Shown: positions 44,176 to 53,032 of the stretch, piece by piece | How positions within the stretch are numbered: position 1 is the stretch's first letter | How the letters are laid out: each line of letters opens with the position of its first letter | DNA from: Granulicella sp. | GTDB lineage: Bacteria > Acidobacteriota > Terriglobia > Terriglobales > Acidobacteriaceae | Length of the DNA stretch: 64,000 nucleotides | Reading direction: 5' to 3' | Assembly (NCBI GenBank): GCA_027365345.1 | Contig: DAHXNO010000202.1 | Coordinates: forward strand, 1 to 64,000 | Position numbers and translations under genes: made by a program | The notes under the pieces: generated by a model | What the model was told of the DNA's origin: nothing | What the model saw: only the letters and a program-made list of their open reading frames with translations | Database searches by the model: none

Positions 44176-44235
44176 ATTGGTCCATTCGAACTGAAGTTGA
44201 GTTTCACATGATGGGCCATTTTGGTACGTCCTTCC

Positions 44236-44751
44236 TCAGTGAGAAAAGAAGGAGATGATAGCGCCAACTGCAATCGCTGGGGCGTAGGGCATCTTGCGAG
44301 TGATTGGATTGTTGAGCGTAAGTTCGGGATGAGGTTGAAGCCCGTGTTTGGTAACTCCCATGATCAGGCTCCCCGCCCCATCGAACAGCTCACCAACAAA
44401 TCCTCCGCCAATCGCCCAGCAAAGAGCCATGATCCCTCCCGCAATGCCCATCAGGACCAAGGCGACGGTCAACTGTGCGGGTCCGATCCACGCTCCGACA
44501 GCGGCGCACAGTTTCAGGTCTCCCATTCCCATACCGCCCATCCAGCAAAGCAACCCGAAAACCAAGGTTGCCAGGCCAATCCCCAGAAAGCTTTGCCCAA
44601 GTCCGTGCCAGCCATGCGTCCAGGCGGAGGTTACGATGCCGGCCGCCAGGAACGGCAGCACCAACCAGTTTGGAATGCGGCGGCTGTGCAGATCCGTCCC
44701 TGTTGCAATGGCTAAGACGATGAGGGTCGGCCACCAGGCGATCGAGTGCAT
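44236..44751 (-). CDS. cpaA: Prepilin peptidase CpaA/TadV
   Basis: Membrane aspartic peptidase of 171 aa that cleaves the Flp prepilin. The two catalytic Asp residues lie in ATGTDLHSRRIPN and in GMGMGDLKL, in the right order and context for A24 peptidases. Five or six helices are predicted. The ATG at 44751 has GGAGG upstream and lies about 30 nt downstream of a sigma-54 promoter; the longer frame would run through that promoter, so it is rejected. It is the first gene of the cpaA-cpaE-cpaF-tadB-tadC series. Confidence 0.93.
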   Translation of the reverse strand: MHSIAWWPTLIVLAIATGTDLHSRRIPNWLVLPFLAAGIVTSAWTHGWHGLGQSFLGIGLATLVFGLLCWMGGMGMGDLKLCAAVGAWIGPAQLTVALVLMGIAGGIMALCWAIGGGFVGELFDGAGSLIMGVTKHGLQPHPELTLNNPITRKMPYAPAIAVGAIISFFSH

Positions 44752-44791
44752 ATACCAACTCCTCCTCTCCTTCAATGGGTGCTGGTGAGGG

Positions 44792-44807
44792 TGCAATCTC
44801 TCGTCCA
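44792..44807 (-). promoter_or_regulatory. Sigma-54 promoter of cpaA
   Basis: On the minus strand it reads TGGACGAGAGATTGCA. GG and GC are exactly spaced, the TTGCA half is perfect and the first half has one or two mismatches. Transcription would start about 30 nt before the cpaA ATG. Confidence 0.75.
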
Positions 44808-44870
44808 AATCCGCAAGAGCTTTTAAACGTCTGGATTCAATGGCTTATGACGATTGCTCTGTGATCCGGT

Positions 44871-44886
44871 GTGCACTGGTGTTTAC
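44871..44886. promoter_or_regulatory. Putative activator site GTGCAC-TGGT-GTTTAC upstream of cpaA
   Basis: The third copy of the 16-bp element. It lies 65 bp beyond the -24 element of the cpaA promoter, almost the same distance as at flp. Confidence 0.6.
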
Positions 44887-45340
44887 AGGGGGAGACGGTA
44901 AGTGAAGTGCTGGATACACCGTACGGGCCGTAGTTGGCGATCGGCGGAAGTATCGATCGTGGCAAATACCTAGCAGCGGATCGAACGGATAGACGGCATG
45001 GTCCGGCCTGTCCTTGCGCCGCAGGGAGATGAAGAGTTTGTCGTCAATCGATCATCAGCGAGCAATGCAAATCCGGCGCGTCGGCTCCCACCTCGCCTGA
45101 GCGCGAGACTCGAACGTGCGCAGGTTCGAGGACTGGAACTCCGCGAATGACGCTCCAATTTGCTCCCTACGAGGCAGCGTGGATTGAATGCACGGCGCGT
45201 TGATGTCATCTTGTGCAGTAACTCTATCGATATTGAAAGAGGTAGCTTTGGTCTCCATCGCCGGGTTGACGCCCAGGGCCTTTCGACGGTGAGCTTACAG
45301 CGTTCGCGCCAGGCTTGGCGGTAGGGAGCGGAGTGTCGCA
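44887..45340. other. Intergenic stretch without a recognised gene
   Basis: Several short frames are open here on both strands, but none looks like a protein I recognise. It lies between the cpaA control region and a transposase-like remnant, so it may be degraded DNA. Confidence 0.35.
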
Positions 45341-45510
45341 AAAAGATGCAGTCTACATGGGAAGTGAAGTTCCACGGGATCTGGGTGGCGAAGTACAGGC
45401 TCCAGGCGCTGCGCGAGCGTGGGCGCGGTGGACGAAGAGATCTTGCGGTGATCTGTCGAAGACCAGCAGTGGGAGGATTCGGGAGAGAACTTCAGGGTCG
45501 CCGCGTCGGC
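45341..45510 (+). pseudogene. Probable remnant of an IS200/IS605-type (Y1) transposase gene
   Basis: The plus strand codes WEVKFHGIWVAKYR, like the N-terminal KYHVVWVTKYR block of TnpA. After a short gap another frame gives GAVDEEILR-stop-SVEDQQWEDSGENFRV, like the TnpA C-terminus (GAVDEETIKxYIExQ). About 90 residues including the HUH and Tyr regions would be missing, with a frame change and a stop. The match is from memory only. Confidence 0.45.
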
Positions 45511-45810
45511 CGAGCCTTAAGCCGGCTCTCGGCCGGGCGCTTGCATGCGGCTTGAGCCGCAATCAGGCGGCTCTCAGTCGCAATACGACCTGCCGCCGGC
45601 AATTAGGAGTCGCTAAGTTTGTGTTACTAAAGATTTATAGACTTAATCCGCAGACCCTGCTAATTCTACTAACCACAATCACTCTATCCAGCAATCGGGC
45701 CGCGTCAGCTAGCGGTAGAGGAAAAACAGGCCCGCAAGATTCCTACAAACATTGCATTCGATTTGGGCTGTTTCGTTGATCATAGCAAAGTGAGCAAGGA
45801 GTTCGTCCTT
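45511..45810. other. Leader region of the sigma-54 activator gene
   Basis: This AT-richer stretch should contain the promoter of the regulator gene. No sigma-54 site or copy of the 16-bp element was found here. No gene is evident. Confidence 0.35.
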
Positions 45811-47205
45811 ATGATCCGTATAGCCGTGTTTTCTGAGGACTCGATCCTTCAGCAATTATTATCTACGGCCCTGGGTAAAGAATATCAAGTTACCCTGGAA
45901 CAAAATGAAGAGGAGATCCATCGCTTGTTCTGCACACGAGCGTGCGATGTAGTGGTTCTTGATCTCGATAGCAATCAAAACTCGCTGCAGCAGCGAATTG
46001 CCTGCTGTGAGCGAATTGTCGCCGCGGACATCTCACCGGTGGTGCTGGTTGACGATGGACTTCGCTCGATCGCCCTGGACCTGGTACGCCGTGGAGCACA
46101 CAGCTACTGCCGCAAGCCGCCGTCGCTGGTCGAACTGAAATCGATCCTGCGCCGCGCGTATGAGAACCGCTTGCTCAAGCTGAAATTAGAAGCGATGCAA
46201 CAGCAGTTGGAAACGGTGAGCACCTGTGATCGGATGATTGGATCCAGCCCCCAGATCCGCCAAGTGTACGATCTGGTGCGCCGCGTCGCAAATCTCAACA
46301 CCACGGTACTTGTGACGGGGGAGAGCGGTACCGGCAAAGAGTTAACCGCACGGGCCATCCATAACCTTGGAGATCGCTCCGCGCAACCCTTTGTGGCTGT
46401 AAGCTGCGGCGCCATTCCGGAAACCTTGGTAGAAGCGGAGTTGTTTGGGCACGAGAAGGGCGCCTATACCGGCACCATCGGCTCGCGGCAGGGCTATCTG
46501 GAACAGGCCGGCACTGGAACCCTGTTTCTGGATGAGATTGGCGAGCTTAGCTTGAACACTCAGGTAAAGCTTCTGCGCGTCTTGCAGGAGCGGGAGTTCT
46601 GCCGCCTGGGCAGCAACCGGCTGATTCCGCTGCGGGCGCGCCTGGTTTTTGCAACGCATCAGGATCTATCCGAGATGGTGGCGCTAGGAAAATTCCGGCA
46701 AGACCTTTTCTACCGCATCAATGTAATGAAGATTGACATACCGCCTCTTCAGGAACATCCGGAAGATATTCCGCTGATTGCCCAGCATTTTCTGCGGCGC
46801 TACTCCGAGATGCACGGAAAGACCGTTGAGGGGATTGATCCTGCCGCAATGGCTTTGCTACAAACGCACTCCTGGCCCGGCAACGCGCGCGAATTGGAGA
46901 ATGTGATTCAGCACGCCATTATCATGGCTAGCGGCCATATCATCCGAGTGGAAGATTTACCCCACGAGATGCAGGACGAGAATGTCATCCCTATCGATCA
47001 TTACTCTCCCGGCGGTTCCTTCGAGCGGCAACTTCGGGATTACAAGATAAAGCTGGTTACGGCCGCGGTGCGAGAGAACAATGGAAACAAGACTCTGGCG
47101 GCGAGCAGCTTGCAGATTTCACGTGCCTATCTGCATCGTCTTCTGCGGCTCGCCGAGCATGGTTTTATCGCCGAGCAAGTGGGCCCAGAGACGGAGACCG
47201 CTTGA
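45811..47205 (+). CDS. Sigma-54-dependent response regulator, NtrC family
   Basis: A 464-aa activator with an N-terminal receiver-like domain (about residues 1-120, candidate Asp51/Asp53 in VVVLDLDSN, Lys in CRKPP), an AAA+ sigma-54 interaction domain (about 135-370) and a Fis-type HTH at the C-terminus (GNKTLAASSLQISRAYLHRLL). Walker A is GESGTGKE (160-167) and Walker B LFLDEIGE. The sigma-54 contact loop, normally GAFTGA, reads GAYTGT (207-212). AAGGAG lies 9 nt before the ATG; the frame upstream has a weak TTG only. It is the obvious candidate to drive the four sigma-54 promoters of the pilus locus. No sensor kinase gene is adjacent. Confidence 0.92.
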   Translation: MIRIAVFSEDSILQQLLSTALGKEYQVTLEQNEEEIHRLFCTRACDVVVLDLDSNQNSLQQRIACCERIVAADISPVVLVDDGLRSIALDLVRRGAHSYCRKPPSLVELKSILRRAYENRLLKLKLEAMQQQLETVSTCDRMIGSSPQIRQVYDLVRRVANLNTTVLVTGESGTGKELTARAIHNLGDRSAQPFVAVSCGAIPETLVEAELFGHEKGAYTGTIGSRQGYLEQAGTGTLFLDEIGELSLNTQVKLLRVLQEREFCRLGSNRLIPLRARLVFATHQDLSEMVALGKFRQDLFYRINVMKIDIPPLQEHPEDIPLIAQHFLRRYSEMHGKTVEGIDPAAMALLQTHSWPGNARELENVIQHAIIMASGHIIRVEDLPHEMQDENVIPIDHYSPGGSFERQLRDYKIKLVTAAVRENNGNKTLAASSLQISRAYLHRLLRLAEHGFIAEQVGPETETA

Positions 47206-48767
47206 CCGGATCGCCTGTGACGGCCACGCATGCCAGTAGGCATCCGCCGGCGGCGGTGTTGCAAAGGGTATTTTCATTTCCAGCGATGCTGCTGTGCCTT
47301 TTGTCAGCCTTGGGCGTGCTGACCGTGCGATCTCGTTTCAACGACCCTGACATGTGGTGGCATCTGAAGATGGGCCAGATTATCTGGACCACCCACAGGA
47401 TTCCGACAACGGATATCTTTTCCTTCACCACGAATCACCACGCTTCTATTCCCCAGGAATGGTTCAGTCAGGTACTGATCTACGGCTTCTATAGACTGGG
47501 TGGATACAGCGGTTTGATGCTGTGGCTGTGCCTTTTGACCACGGCCATCCTGATCGCCGGATACCTGTTGTGCTGGCTGTACTCCGGGAATGCGAAGGTG
47601 GCCTTCGTCGGGGCTATGGTGATTTGGTTCTTTGCGACAACCGGCCTTTCCATACGGCCCCAAATGATCGGCTATCTGCTACTGATCGGCGAGCTGCTGT
47701 TGATGCAGCTAGGCCGCACCCACAGTCCGCGCTGGTTTTTAGGGCTGCCCCTGCTGTTTGCCCTATGGATCAATTGTCATGGGTCTTTCTTCCTCGGAGT
47801 GGGTCTGGCAGCAACGTTTTATCTCTGCTCTTTCTTCGATTTCCGCGCCGGCTCGCTTGTGGCTCGGTCCTGGGTGCCGCATGGCCGCAATATGCTGGGA
47901 TTGGCTCTGCTTCTGTCGACGGCCGCATTGTTCCTGAATCCCATTGGCATCCGACAGATCCTCTACCCGATCAATACGCTTTTGCATCAGCCGATCGGAC
48001 TGAGCCAATCCGAAGAGTGGCTGCCACCGCAGATGAACGGAGGACGTGGGCTTGGTCTTCTGGTTCTCCTTGGAGGCATTCTTCTTCTGGTGATCGTGCA
48101 GCGATCCGAGCTGTTTTGGGATGAGTTGGTGGTGCTGGCGCTGGGCACCTGGCTTGGCGTCAGTCATCAGCGAATGCTCTTTGTCTTCGGCATCCTGGCG
48201 GCGCCTATTGTGTCAAGGCTTCTCGCGCACTCATGGGAGGGATACGACGCAGCACAGGACCACCCGATCCTCAACGCCGGCTTGATGGGAGCGTCTCTTC
48301 TGGTCATCCTGTGGGGATTCCCAAATCGTCAAAACCTGATCCGTCAGGTAGATCAGGGAAATCCAACCCAGGCGGTCACGTTCATTCAGACACATCATCT
48401 TGCAGGAAACATGCTGAACGATTACGTCTATGGGGGATATCTCATCTGGGCGGCGCCAGACCATCCCGTCTTCGTCGACGGCCGCTCCGACGTATTCGAA
48501 TGGACCGGTGTCCTGGCAGCCTATGGGAAATGGGCATTCCTTCAAAGCGACCCCAATATGCTTCTGGATCAGTACAACATCAGTTTCTGCCTTCTGGCCC
48601 GCAACTCTCCCATGGCGCATGTGCTGCCGTTCTTGCCGAACTGGAGACCCATCTATACGGACCATCTGGCAACGATCTTTCTCCGAAGTTCAAGCCCAAG
48701 CCTTTCCCCCAATGCTAGCCTGCACGCAATGGCTACCAGCCATTCGCCACGAGCGGCTATCCGCTAG
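47202..48767 (+). CDS. Large GT-C-like multi-pass membrane protein
   Basis: A 521-aa membrane protein with about 10-12 helices. After the first helix comes FNDPDMWWHLKMGQIIW, an acidic motif in the first outside loop as in GT-C glycosyltransferases. The C-terminal 120 residues are soluble (NMLNDYVYGGYLIW, VFVDGRSDVFEW). The start is TTG, overlapping the regulator stop codon by 4 nt (TTGA), so the two are co-translated. This ties it to the pilus regulator; transfer of a sugar to pilin or surface glycan is a guess. Confidence 0.7.
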   Translation: MTGSPVTATHASRHPPAAVLQRVFSFPAMLLCLLSALGVLTVRSRFNDPDMWWHLKMGQIIWTTHRIPTTDIFSFTTNHHASIPQEWFSQVLIYGFYRLGGYSGLMLWLCLLTTAILIAGYLLCWLYSGNAKVAFVGAMVIWFFATTGLSIRPQMIGYLLLIGELLLMQLGRTHSPRWFLGLPLLFALWINCHGSFFLGVGLAATFYLCSFFDFRAGSLVARSWVPHGRNMLGLALLLSTAALFLNPIGIRQILYPINTLLHQPIGLSQSEEWLPPQMNGGRGLGLLVLLGGILLLVIVQRSELFWDELVVLALGTWLGVSHQRMLFVFGILAAPIVSRLLAHSWEGYDAAQDHPILNAGLMGASLLVILWGFPNRQNLIRQVDQGNPTQAVTFIQTHHLAGNMLNDYVYGGYLIWAAPDHPVFVDGRSDVFEWTGVLAAYGKWAFLQSDPNMLLDQYNISFCLLARNSPMAHVLPFLPNWRPIYTDHLATIFLRSSSPSLSPNASLHAMATSHSPRAAIR

Positions 48768-48887
48768 CCAACACGAGACGCGCCACGGACAACTCAGACC
48801 GACTGCCGAAAGGATGCTTCTTCTATGGTTCGCAACGTCTCGCAAGTTGTAGAATGCCACCAAGATCCTAGTCCATGGTGAATTGCG

Positions 48888-49106
48888 GTGAAAACGGCAG
48901 CTCGGATTCTATGTCTCTCTCTGTTGTTTGCAGCTTCCACTCCGGCAGCCCCGGCTACTCGGACGCCTGTGCAACAGCCGGCGCATAGCTCCGCGAAGTC
49001 GAGGAAGAGTTATTTGAAGCACCAGAAAAAGCAGCAGAAAAAATGGAGGAAGGCGGTAAAGCACGGGCACAATCAATCAAGAAGGCTTCACCACTCGGCC
49101 AAGTGA
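48888..49106 (+). CDS. Small secreted Lys/His-rich basic protein
   Basis: A 72-aa product starting at GTG. A signal peptide (ARILCLSLLFAASTPAAPA) is followed by a strongly basic part, SYLKHQKKQQKKWRKAVKHG, ending in HHSAK. No known domain is seen. No good Shine-Dalgarno sequence is visible, so the gene is moderately supported, mainly by the clean signal peptide and biased composition. Confidence 0.55.
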   Translation: MKTAARILCLSLLFAASTPAAPATRTPVQQPAHSSAKSRKSYLKHQKKQQKKWRKAVKHGHNQSRRLHHSAK

Positions 49107-49510
49107 GGTGCAGGGCTACGTGCTGCCGGTGATTTTCTGGTGGGCTGTTTCCTGCGAGTTTGGCCGCGCCGTTGCCGCCGGCCGAGAGGCAGGCGAGATC
49201 CGCGCTGATGAGGACGGCGTGTTTGGGCTGCCAATTCCAAAGGGTGGATGCTGCCGGCAGGACGTGGACGCCGCAGCCTTGCAGCCGGTCGGCGCCGCTG
49301 GTCCGTCGGCTGCGACGATTTTGAGACCATGGACCTTGATAGTTTCAGCCCGACCCTTGTCGCGCGTGGGGCGATCCTCGGTTGGCTGGAAAGGCTCCGC
49401 CGCCCAGGGAAATCGGTGAAGGCGAACTGAGAAGCAACCTTGCAGATGATCCAGTCGGCGTTTCCAAGGCTGCGGCAAAGGCTACGGCACCGAAGACAGG
49501 AAACAGGCTC
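49107..49510. other. Intergenic region with no recognised gene
   Basis: Between the small basic protein gene and lepB (convergent). Several frames are open because of high GC content, but none shows a family motif or a start with a ribosome binding site. Confidence 0.4.
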
Positions 49511-50116
49511 TTAGCGAACCACGCCAGCCTGGCCGACCGGCCAGTAGACAAAGGCGGCCTTCCCGTAGATCAGCGAGATGGGAACAGGTCCAAAGTCGCG
49601 GCTGTCGCTGGAGATGTTGCGATGGTCGCCCATCACCCAGCACTCTCCCTTGGGGATGGTTATAGCCGCCACGGAGCGGCCGTCTCGGAAGCGAGCGGGC
49701 ACGTAGCCTTCCTTGAGCTTGCGGCCGTTCAGGTATACAGCGCCGCGGTCGATGCGGAGTTTGTCGCCGGGGAGTGCGATGACGCGCTTGATGTAGCTTT
49801 TGGTGTGGTCGGGAGGGTAGAGGAAAACCACGACATCGCCGCGCTGGATGGATTCAAAGTGATAGACGAACTTGTTGATGAAGAGGCGGTCCTGATCCTC
49901 GAGGTGGGGCAGCATGCTGGTGCCTTCCACGCGAACCGGCTGATAGAGGAAGAGGATGATGAAAAGAGAGATGGCCAGAGAGCCCAGAATATCGCGCGGC
50001 CAGGAACCGGAGCGCGAAAGTTTGCCAACCTGCGGGTTCTCCGTGTGGCTGGATCCGGCTGGGACCACGTTCGCCTGGTCAGCCGCGGGCTGCTGTGGCG
50101 TCGGCTTGGAGATCAT
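49511..50116 (-). CDS. lepB: Signal peptidase I
   Basis: Membrane-bound serine peptidase that removes signal peptides, about 201 aa. One membrane helix (about residues 42-60) precedes the catalytic domain. The nucleophile Ser67 is in VEGTSMLPHL, the general base Lys110 in YIKRVIALPGD, and the C-terminal box is GDHRNISSDSRDFGPV. A GTG three codons upstream (50125) is an alternative start; neither start has a strong Shine-Dalgarno sequence. Confidence 0.95.
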   Translation of the reverse strand: MISKPTPQQPAADQANVVPAGSSHTENPQVGKLSRSGSWPRDILGSLAISLFIILFLYQPVRVEGTSMLPHLEDQDRLFINKFVYHFESIQRGDVVVFLYPPDHTKSYIKRVIALPGDKLRIDRGAVYLNGRKLKEGYVPARFRDGRSVAAITIPKGECWVMGDHRNISSDSRDFGPVPISLIYGKAAFVYWPVGQAGVVR

Positions 50117-50254
50117 TTCAGGCACGTTGGAGGCTCTTGGGCGAAGTGCGGGCCATTGCCGACCGTCATCCTCTTACTCTTAGATTAGACGAAAATCAGC
50201 GATCCGGGATTTACTTCAGGAAACCGTTTCCGGGAGCCGGGTTGGGGAGCAGGT

Positions 50255-51352
50255 TCAGGGCGCGGGTGGGCAGGGCTCCGTGGAGGAGGGGGGCAGCCCC
50301 AGGCCAGGGATCAGGTACTTTCCGTCGAGGCCGGCGGGCGACCAGTCCTGGACGATCGTCCGGGCAAGTCTTGCGATGGTGAGTTCGCCTTCATTGTCCA
50401 CCGTCCAGCCATGGTCACGGTTGCCGTAGGTGAAGATGGAGAGGACCATGGGACCGGTTTTGCCCATGACGATGGCGACATCGTTGCGAACGGCGTCCAG
50501 CGAGCCGGTCTTGCTGGCGATTGCGGTTCCATTCTCGGTGGTGTCAACGGCCTCCAGATAGCGAGGAATGGTCTCACGGTAGAACTGGTTCTTGAGCATA
50601 TTCAGAGCGACGGAGCAGACGGCGCGATCCGCGCCGTCCACCGGGGCAAAGCGAGCGTCGCCGGGATGAGCGGCCGTACCGATCTGGTGAAGATGACAGA
50701 GGCCGATGGTCTCCATGAGATAGGCCATCTCTTGCGGGGTGGTCTTGCCGAGGCCGAATTTGGGTTGATCGGCCGGCATGGGAGCGCTGGAGGGAACCAT
50801 CACCTTTTTGTACAGATGCGTGTTGTCCAGACCCAGAGCCTGAAGACGCGCGTTGACAGGGTCGATGCCGAAGCGGTCGATGGCCAGGTTGGTGGCTGTG
50901 TTGTCACTGACGATGACCATCAGGGTGAGCACGTCTTTGAGGGTGAGGGTGACGGGGGTATCCAGAAACATGAGGATTCCAGAACCGTTGACGGCCTGGT
51001 GGGGGTGCAGGGTGATGGGCTCATCCCAGCGCGCTTTGCCCTGCCGGATCTGGACCATGGCGTGATACAGAATGCTGAGCTTGATGACCGAGGCGGTTGG
51101 GACGGGGAGGTTGGAGCCGATTCCTATCGTCTTGAGGGTGTTGAGCTGGATGGCGTAGAGAGCGACATGGCCGAGTCCAGCCTGGGCGCGCGTATCGGCC
51201 ATCTGCTGGATTCTTTGTTGCAGAGAGGCAGCCGGGCCAGACGATGAAGCGGCAGGGATTTGCGCAGACTGGGCAGCGGCGCTCGGAGCCGGCGGAGACA
51301 ACGCGGCGAAGAGGAGAGCAAGGCAGGCAGTGCAGCGGGAGACTGTTGTCAT
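50255..51352 (-). CDS. Class A beta-lactamase-fold serine hydrolase
   Basis: A secreted 365-aa protein with a signal peptide (about residues 1-27). The three active-site motifs are SVIK (Ser88-Lys91), SDN (149-151) and KTG (281-283). This is the arrangement of class A beta-lactamases and related PBP-like hydrolases. The Glu166-type Omega-loop motif ExxLN is not obvious, so true beta-lactamase activity is uncertain. A Pro-rich C-terminal tail is present. GAGGGG lies upstream of the ATG. Its neighbours lepB, murQ and murA fit an envelope context. Confidence 0.85.
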   Translation of the reverse strand: MTTVSRCTACLALLFAALSPPAPSAAAQSAQIPAASSSGPAASLQQRIQQMADTRAQAGLGHVALYAIQLNTLKTIGIGSNLPVPTASVIKLSILYHAMVQIRQGKARWDEPITLHPHQAVNGSGILMFLDTPVTLTLKDVLTLMVIVSDNTATNLAIDRFGIDPVNARLQALGLDNTHLYKKVMVPSSAPMPADQPKFGLGKTTPQEMAYLMETIGLCHLHQIGTAAHPGDARFAPVDGADRAVCSVALNMLKNQFYRETIPRYLEAVDTTENGTAIASKTGSLDAVRNDVAIVMGKTGPMVLSIFTYGNRDHGWTVDNEGELTIARLARTIVQDWSPAGLDGKYLIPGLGLPPSSTEPCPPAP

Positions 51353-51756
51353 GTATGGTTCATCCCCTCACGAAGATCAGAAGACGTAAATCACTCTAGA
51401 TCAGAAGAGTATCAGCAAAGACCATCAACGCCGGACCCGAGGGGCCGCGCCAGGGATCTTTTGAACCGCAAGCAGAGGGTAAACATCGATGGAGGAGTTG
51501 CAACCAACATAGACGCGGCAGCGCGAGGCGGCAGGCTGATTCCAGGGAGAGAGTTGCAGGCGCGATGGGAGCTTACCGCCTGAAACGCGGCGGGATAGCG
51601 CGGTTGGAGGGCGCTACAGAACGCAAAGCAGAACACACAACAGAGCGCACCGCAGAACGCAGCAAAGACCGCGAGCGGGGTTGGTGATGGGATTCCGGGG
51701 GTGTGACCAAAACTGCATATCTGAAGATGATGCGCTACACTAAAGATGGAGATTCT

Positions 51757-52722
51757 ATGGCTACGATGACCATGCCTTCATCCCCGAACGGCCAGACAGT
51801 GGCCGAACCGGGGAGTGATCTCGATAACCTTTCCACAGAGCGGCAGAATGAGGCGTCGGAAGGGCTGGATACAAAATCCGCAATCGAAATTGCCAGAATT
51901 ATTAATCACGAAGACGGGAGAGTTGCGGCGGCGGTAAAGCGGGCGCTTCCTGAGATTGCCGCGGTGATCGATACAGTAGCGCGCTCCCTGCGAGATGGCG
52001 GACGCTTGATCTATGTGGGCGCAGGCTCCAGTGGAAGGATCTGCGCGCTGGATGCCTCTGAGTGCCCGCCGACCTTTTCCACGGCTCCACAGCAGGTGCA
52101 ATACCTGATGGCGGGGGGACCAAAGGCGCTGGCCAGCGCCTCTGATGTGAATGAAGACCAGCCGGAGCTGGGGCAGCGCGACATTGCACGCCGGCGGCCC
52201 ACACGCAAGGACGTTGTGATCGGGGTTTCGGCCTCCGGACGCACCCCTTACGTGGTAGGGGCAACAGAGTATGCCCGGACCTGCGGAGCCAAGACAGTCG
52301 CGGTGACCTGCAATCCCAACTCGAATCTCTCTAGAGTGGCCGATATCTCAATCTGCGCGGAGGTAGGGCCGGAGGTCCTCTCCGGCTCCACGCGCATGAA
52401 GGCTTCCACCGCGCAGAAGATGATTCTGAACATGATTACAACCGGCGCGATGACGCGGCTGGGGTATGTGTACGACAACCTGATGGTGAACGTCCACATG
52501 AAGAACGCCAAGCTGGTGGAGCGCGGCATCCGGGTGCTGATGAAGGTGTGTGGGATCGACCGCGAGACCGCGATTCGAACCATCAAGGCGGCGGGAAAGT
52601 CCATTCCGATCGCGGTGGTGATGTTGAAGGCCAACGTGGATAAGATGGATGCCGTGCGGCGTCTGCAGAAGTCGGATGGGAACGTCCGCCTGGCCATTGA
52701 GGATTCGCGGCTGGAACTGTGA
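51757..52722 (+). CDS. murQ: N-acetylmuramic acid 6-phosphate etherase
   Basis: Cytosolic lyase of peptidoglycan recycling that splits the lactyl ether of MurNAc-6-phosphate to GlcNAc-6-phosphate and D-lactate. The 321-aa protein has the SIS sugar-phosphate domain: LIYVGAGSSGRICALDASECPPTF, GVSASGRTPYVVGA and the signature EVLSGSTRMKASTAQKMILN. GGAG lies 5 nt before the ATG at 51757; upstream in-frame ATG/GTG codons are less likely. murA follows after 310 bp. Confidence 0.96.
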   Translation: MATMTMPSSPNGQTVAEPGSDLDNLSTERQNEASEGLDTKSAIEIARIINHEDGRVAAAVKRALPEIAAVIDTVARSLRDGGRLIYVGAGSSGRICALDASECPPTFSTAPQQVQYLMAGGPKALASASDVNEDQPELGQRDIARRRPTRKDVVIGVSASGRTPYVVGATEYARTCGAKTVAVTCNPNSNLSRVADISICAEVGPEVLSGSTRMKASTAQKMILNMITTGAMTRLGYVYDNLMVNVHMKNAKLVERGIRVLMKVCGIDRETAIRTIKAAGKSIPIAVVMLKANVDKMDAVRRLQKSDGNVRLAIEDSRLEL

Positions 52723-53032
52723 TGAAGCGGTTGCGTTAGGCCCTGAAGACTGCCCTGGGTTGGGGATTTGCCTGCCTTGAGGGATTGAGATCGATGCGTC
52801 GATTCTCGCGATAACCAAGCTGGATTCCTCTTGCGTCCGGTGGATGACCTGGCTGTGAGATGCCGGGAGGGCCGTCCCCTGCGGATAAGGCCACACTGCG
52901 CCTGCGGGGAGACAGGCGGCAGGAGGGCTACTCCGCTGGGAGCGCCAAGGCGGGAGGCTGTGTGGCTCGCCGCGGGCAATTTCCTGATGCGCGGCGCGGC
53001 TTGGCGGGAAGCCCTGCATCTACACTGGAACG
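52723..53032. other. Intergenic region between murQ and murA
   Basis: A 310-bp stretch without a convincing ORF. The only signal seen is the TACACT box 6 nt before the murA ATG. Confidence 0.4.
53021..53026 (+). promoter_or_regulatory. -10 box TACACT just upstream of murA
   Basis: Ends 6 nt before the murA ATG; suggests a leaderless murA mRNA. Confidence 0.45.

Noticed and set aside
49116-49478. A 120-codon open frame on the minus strand downstream of lepB
   Set aside because: It has no ribosome binding site, no motif and low-complexity composition.
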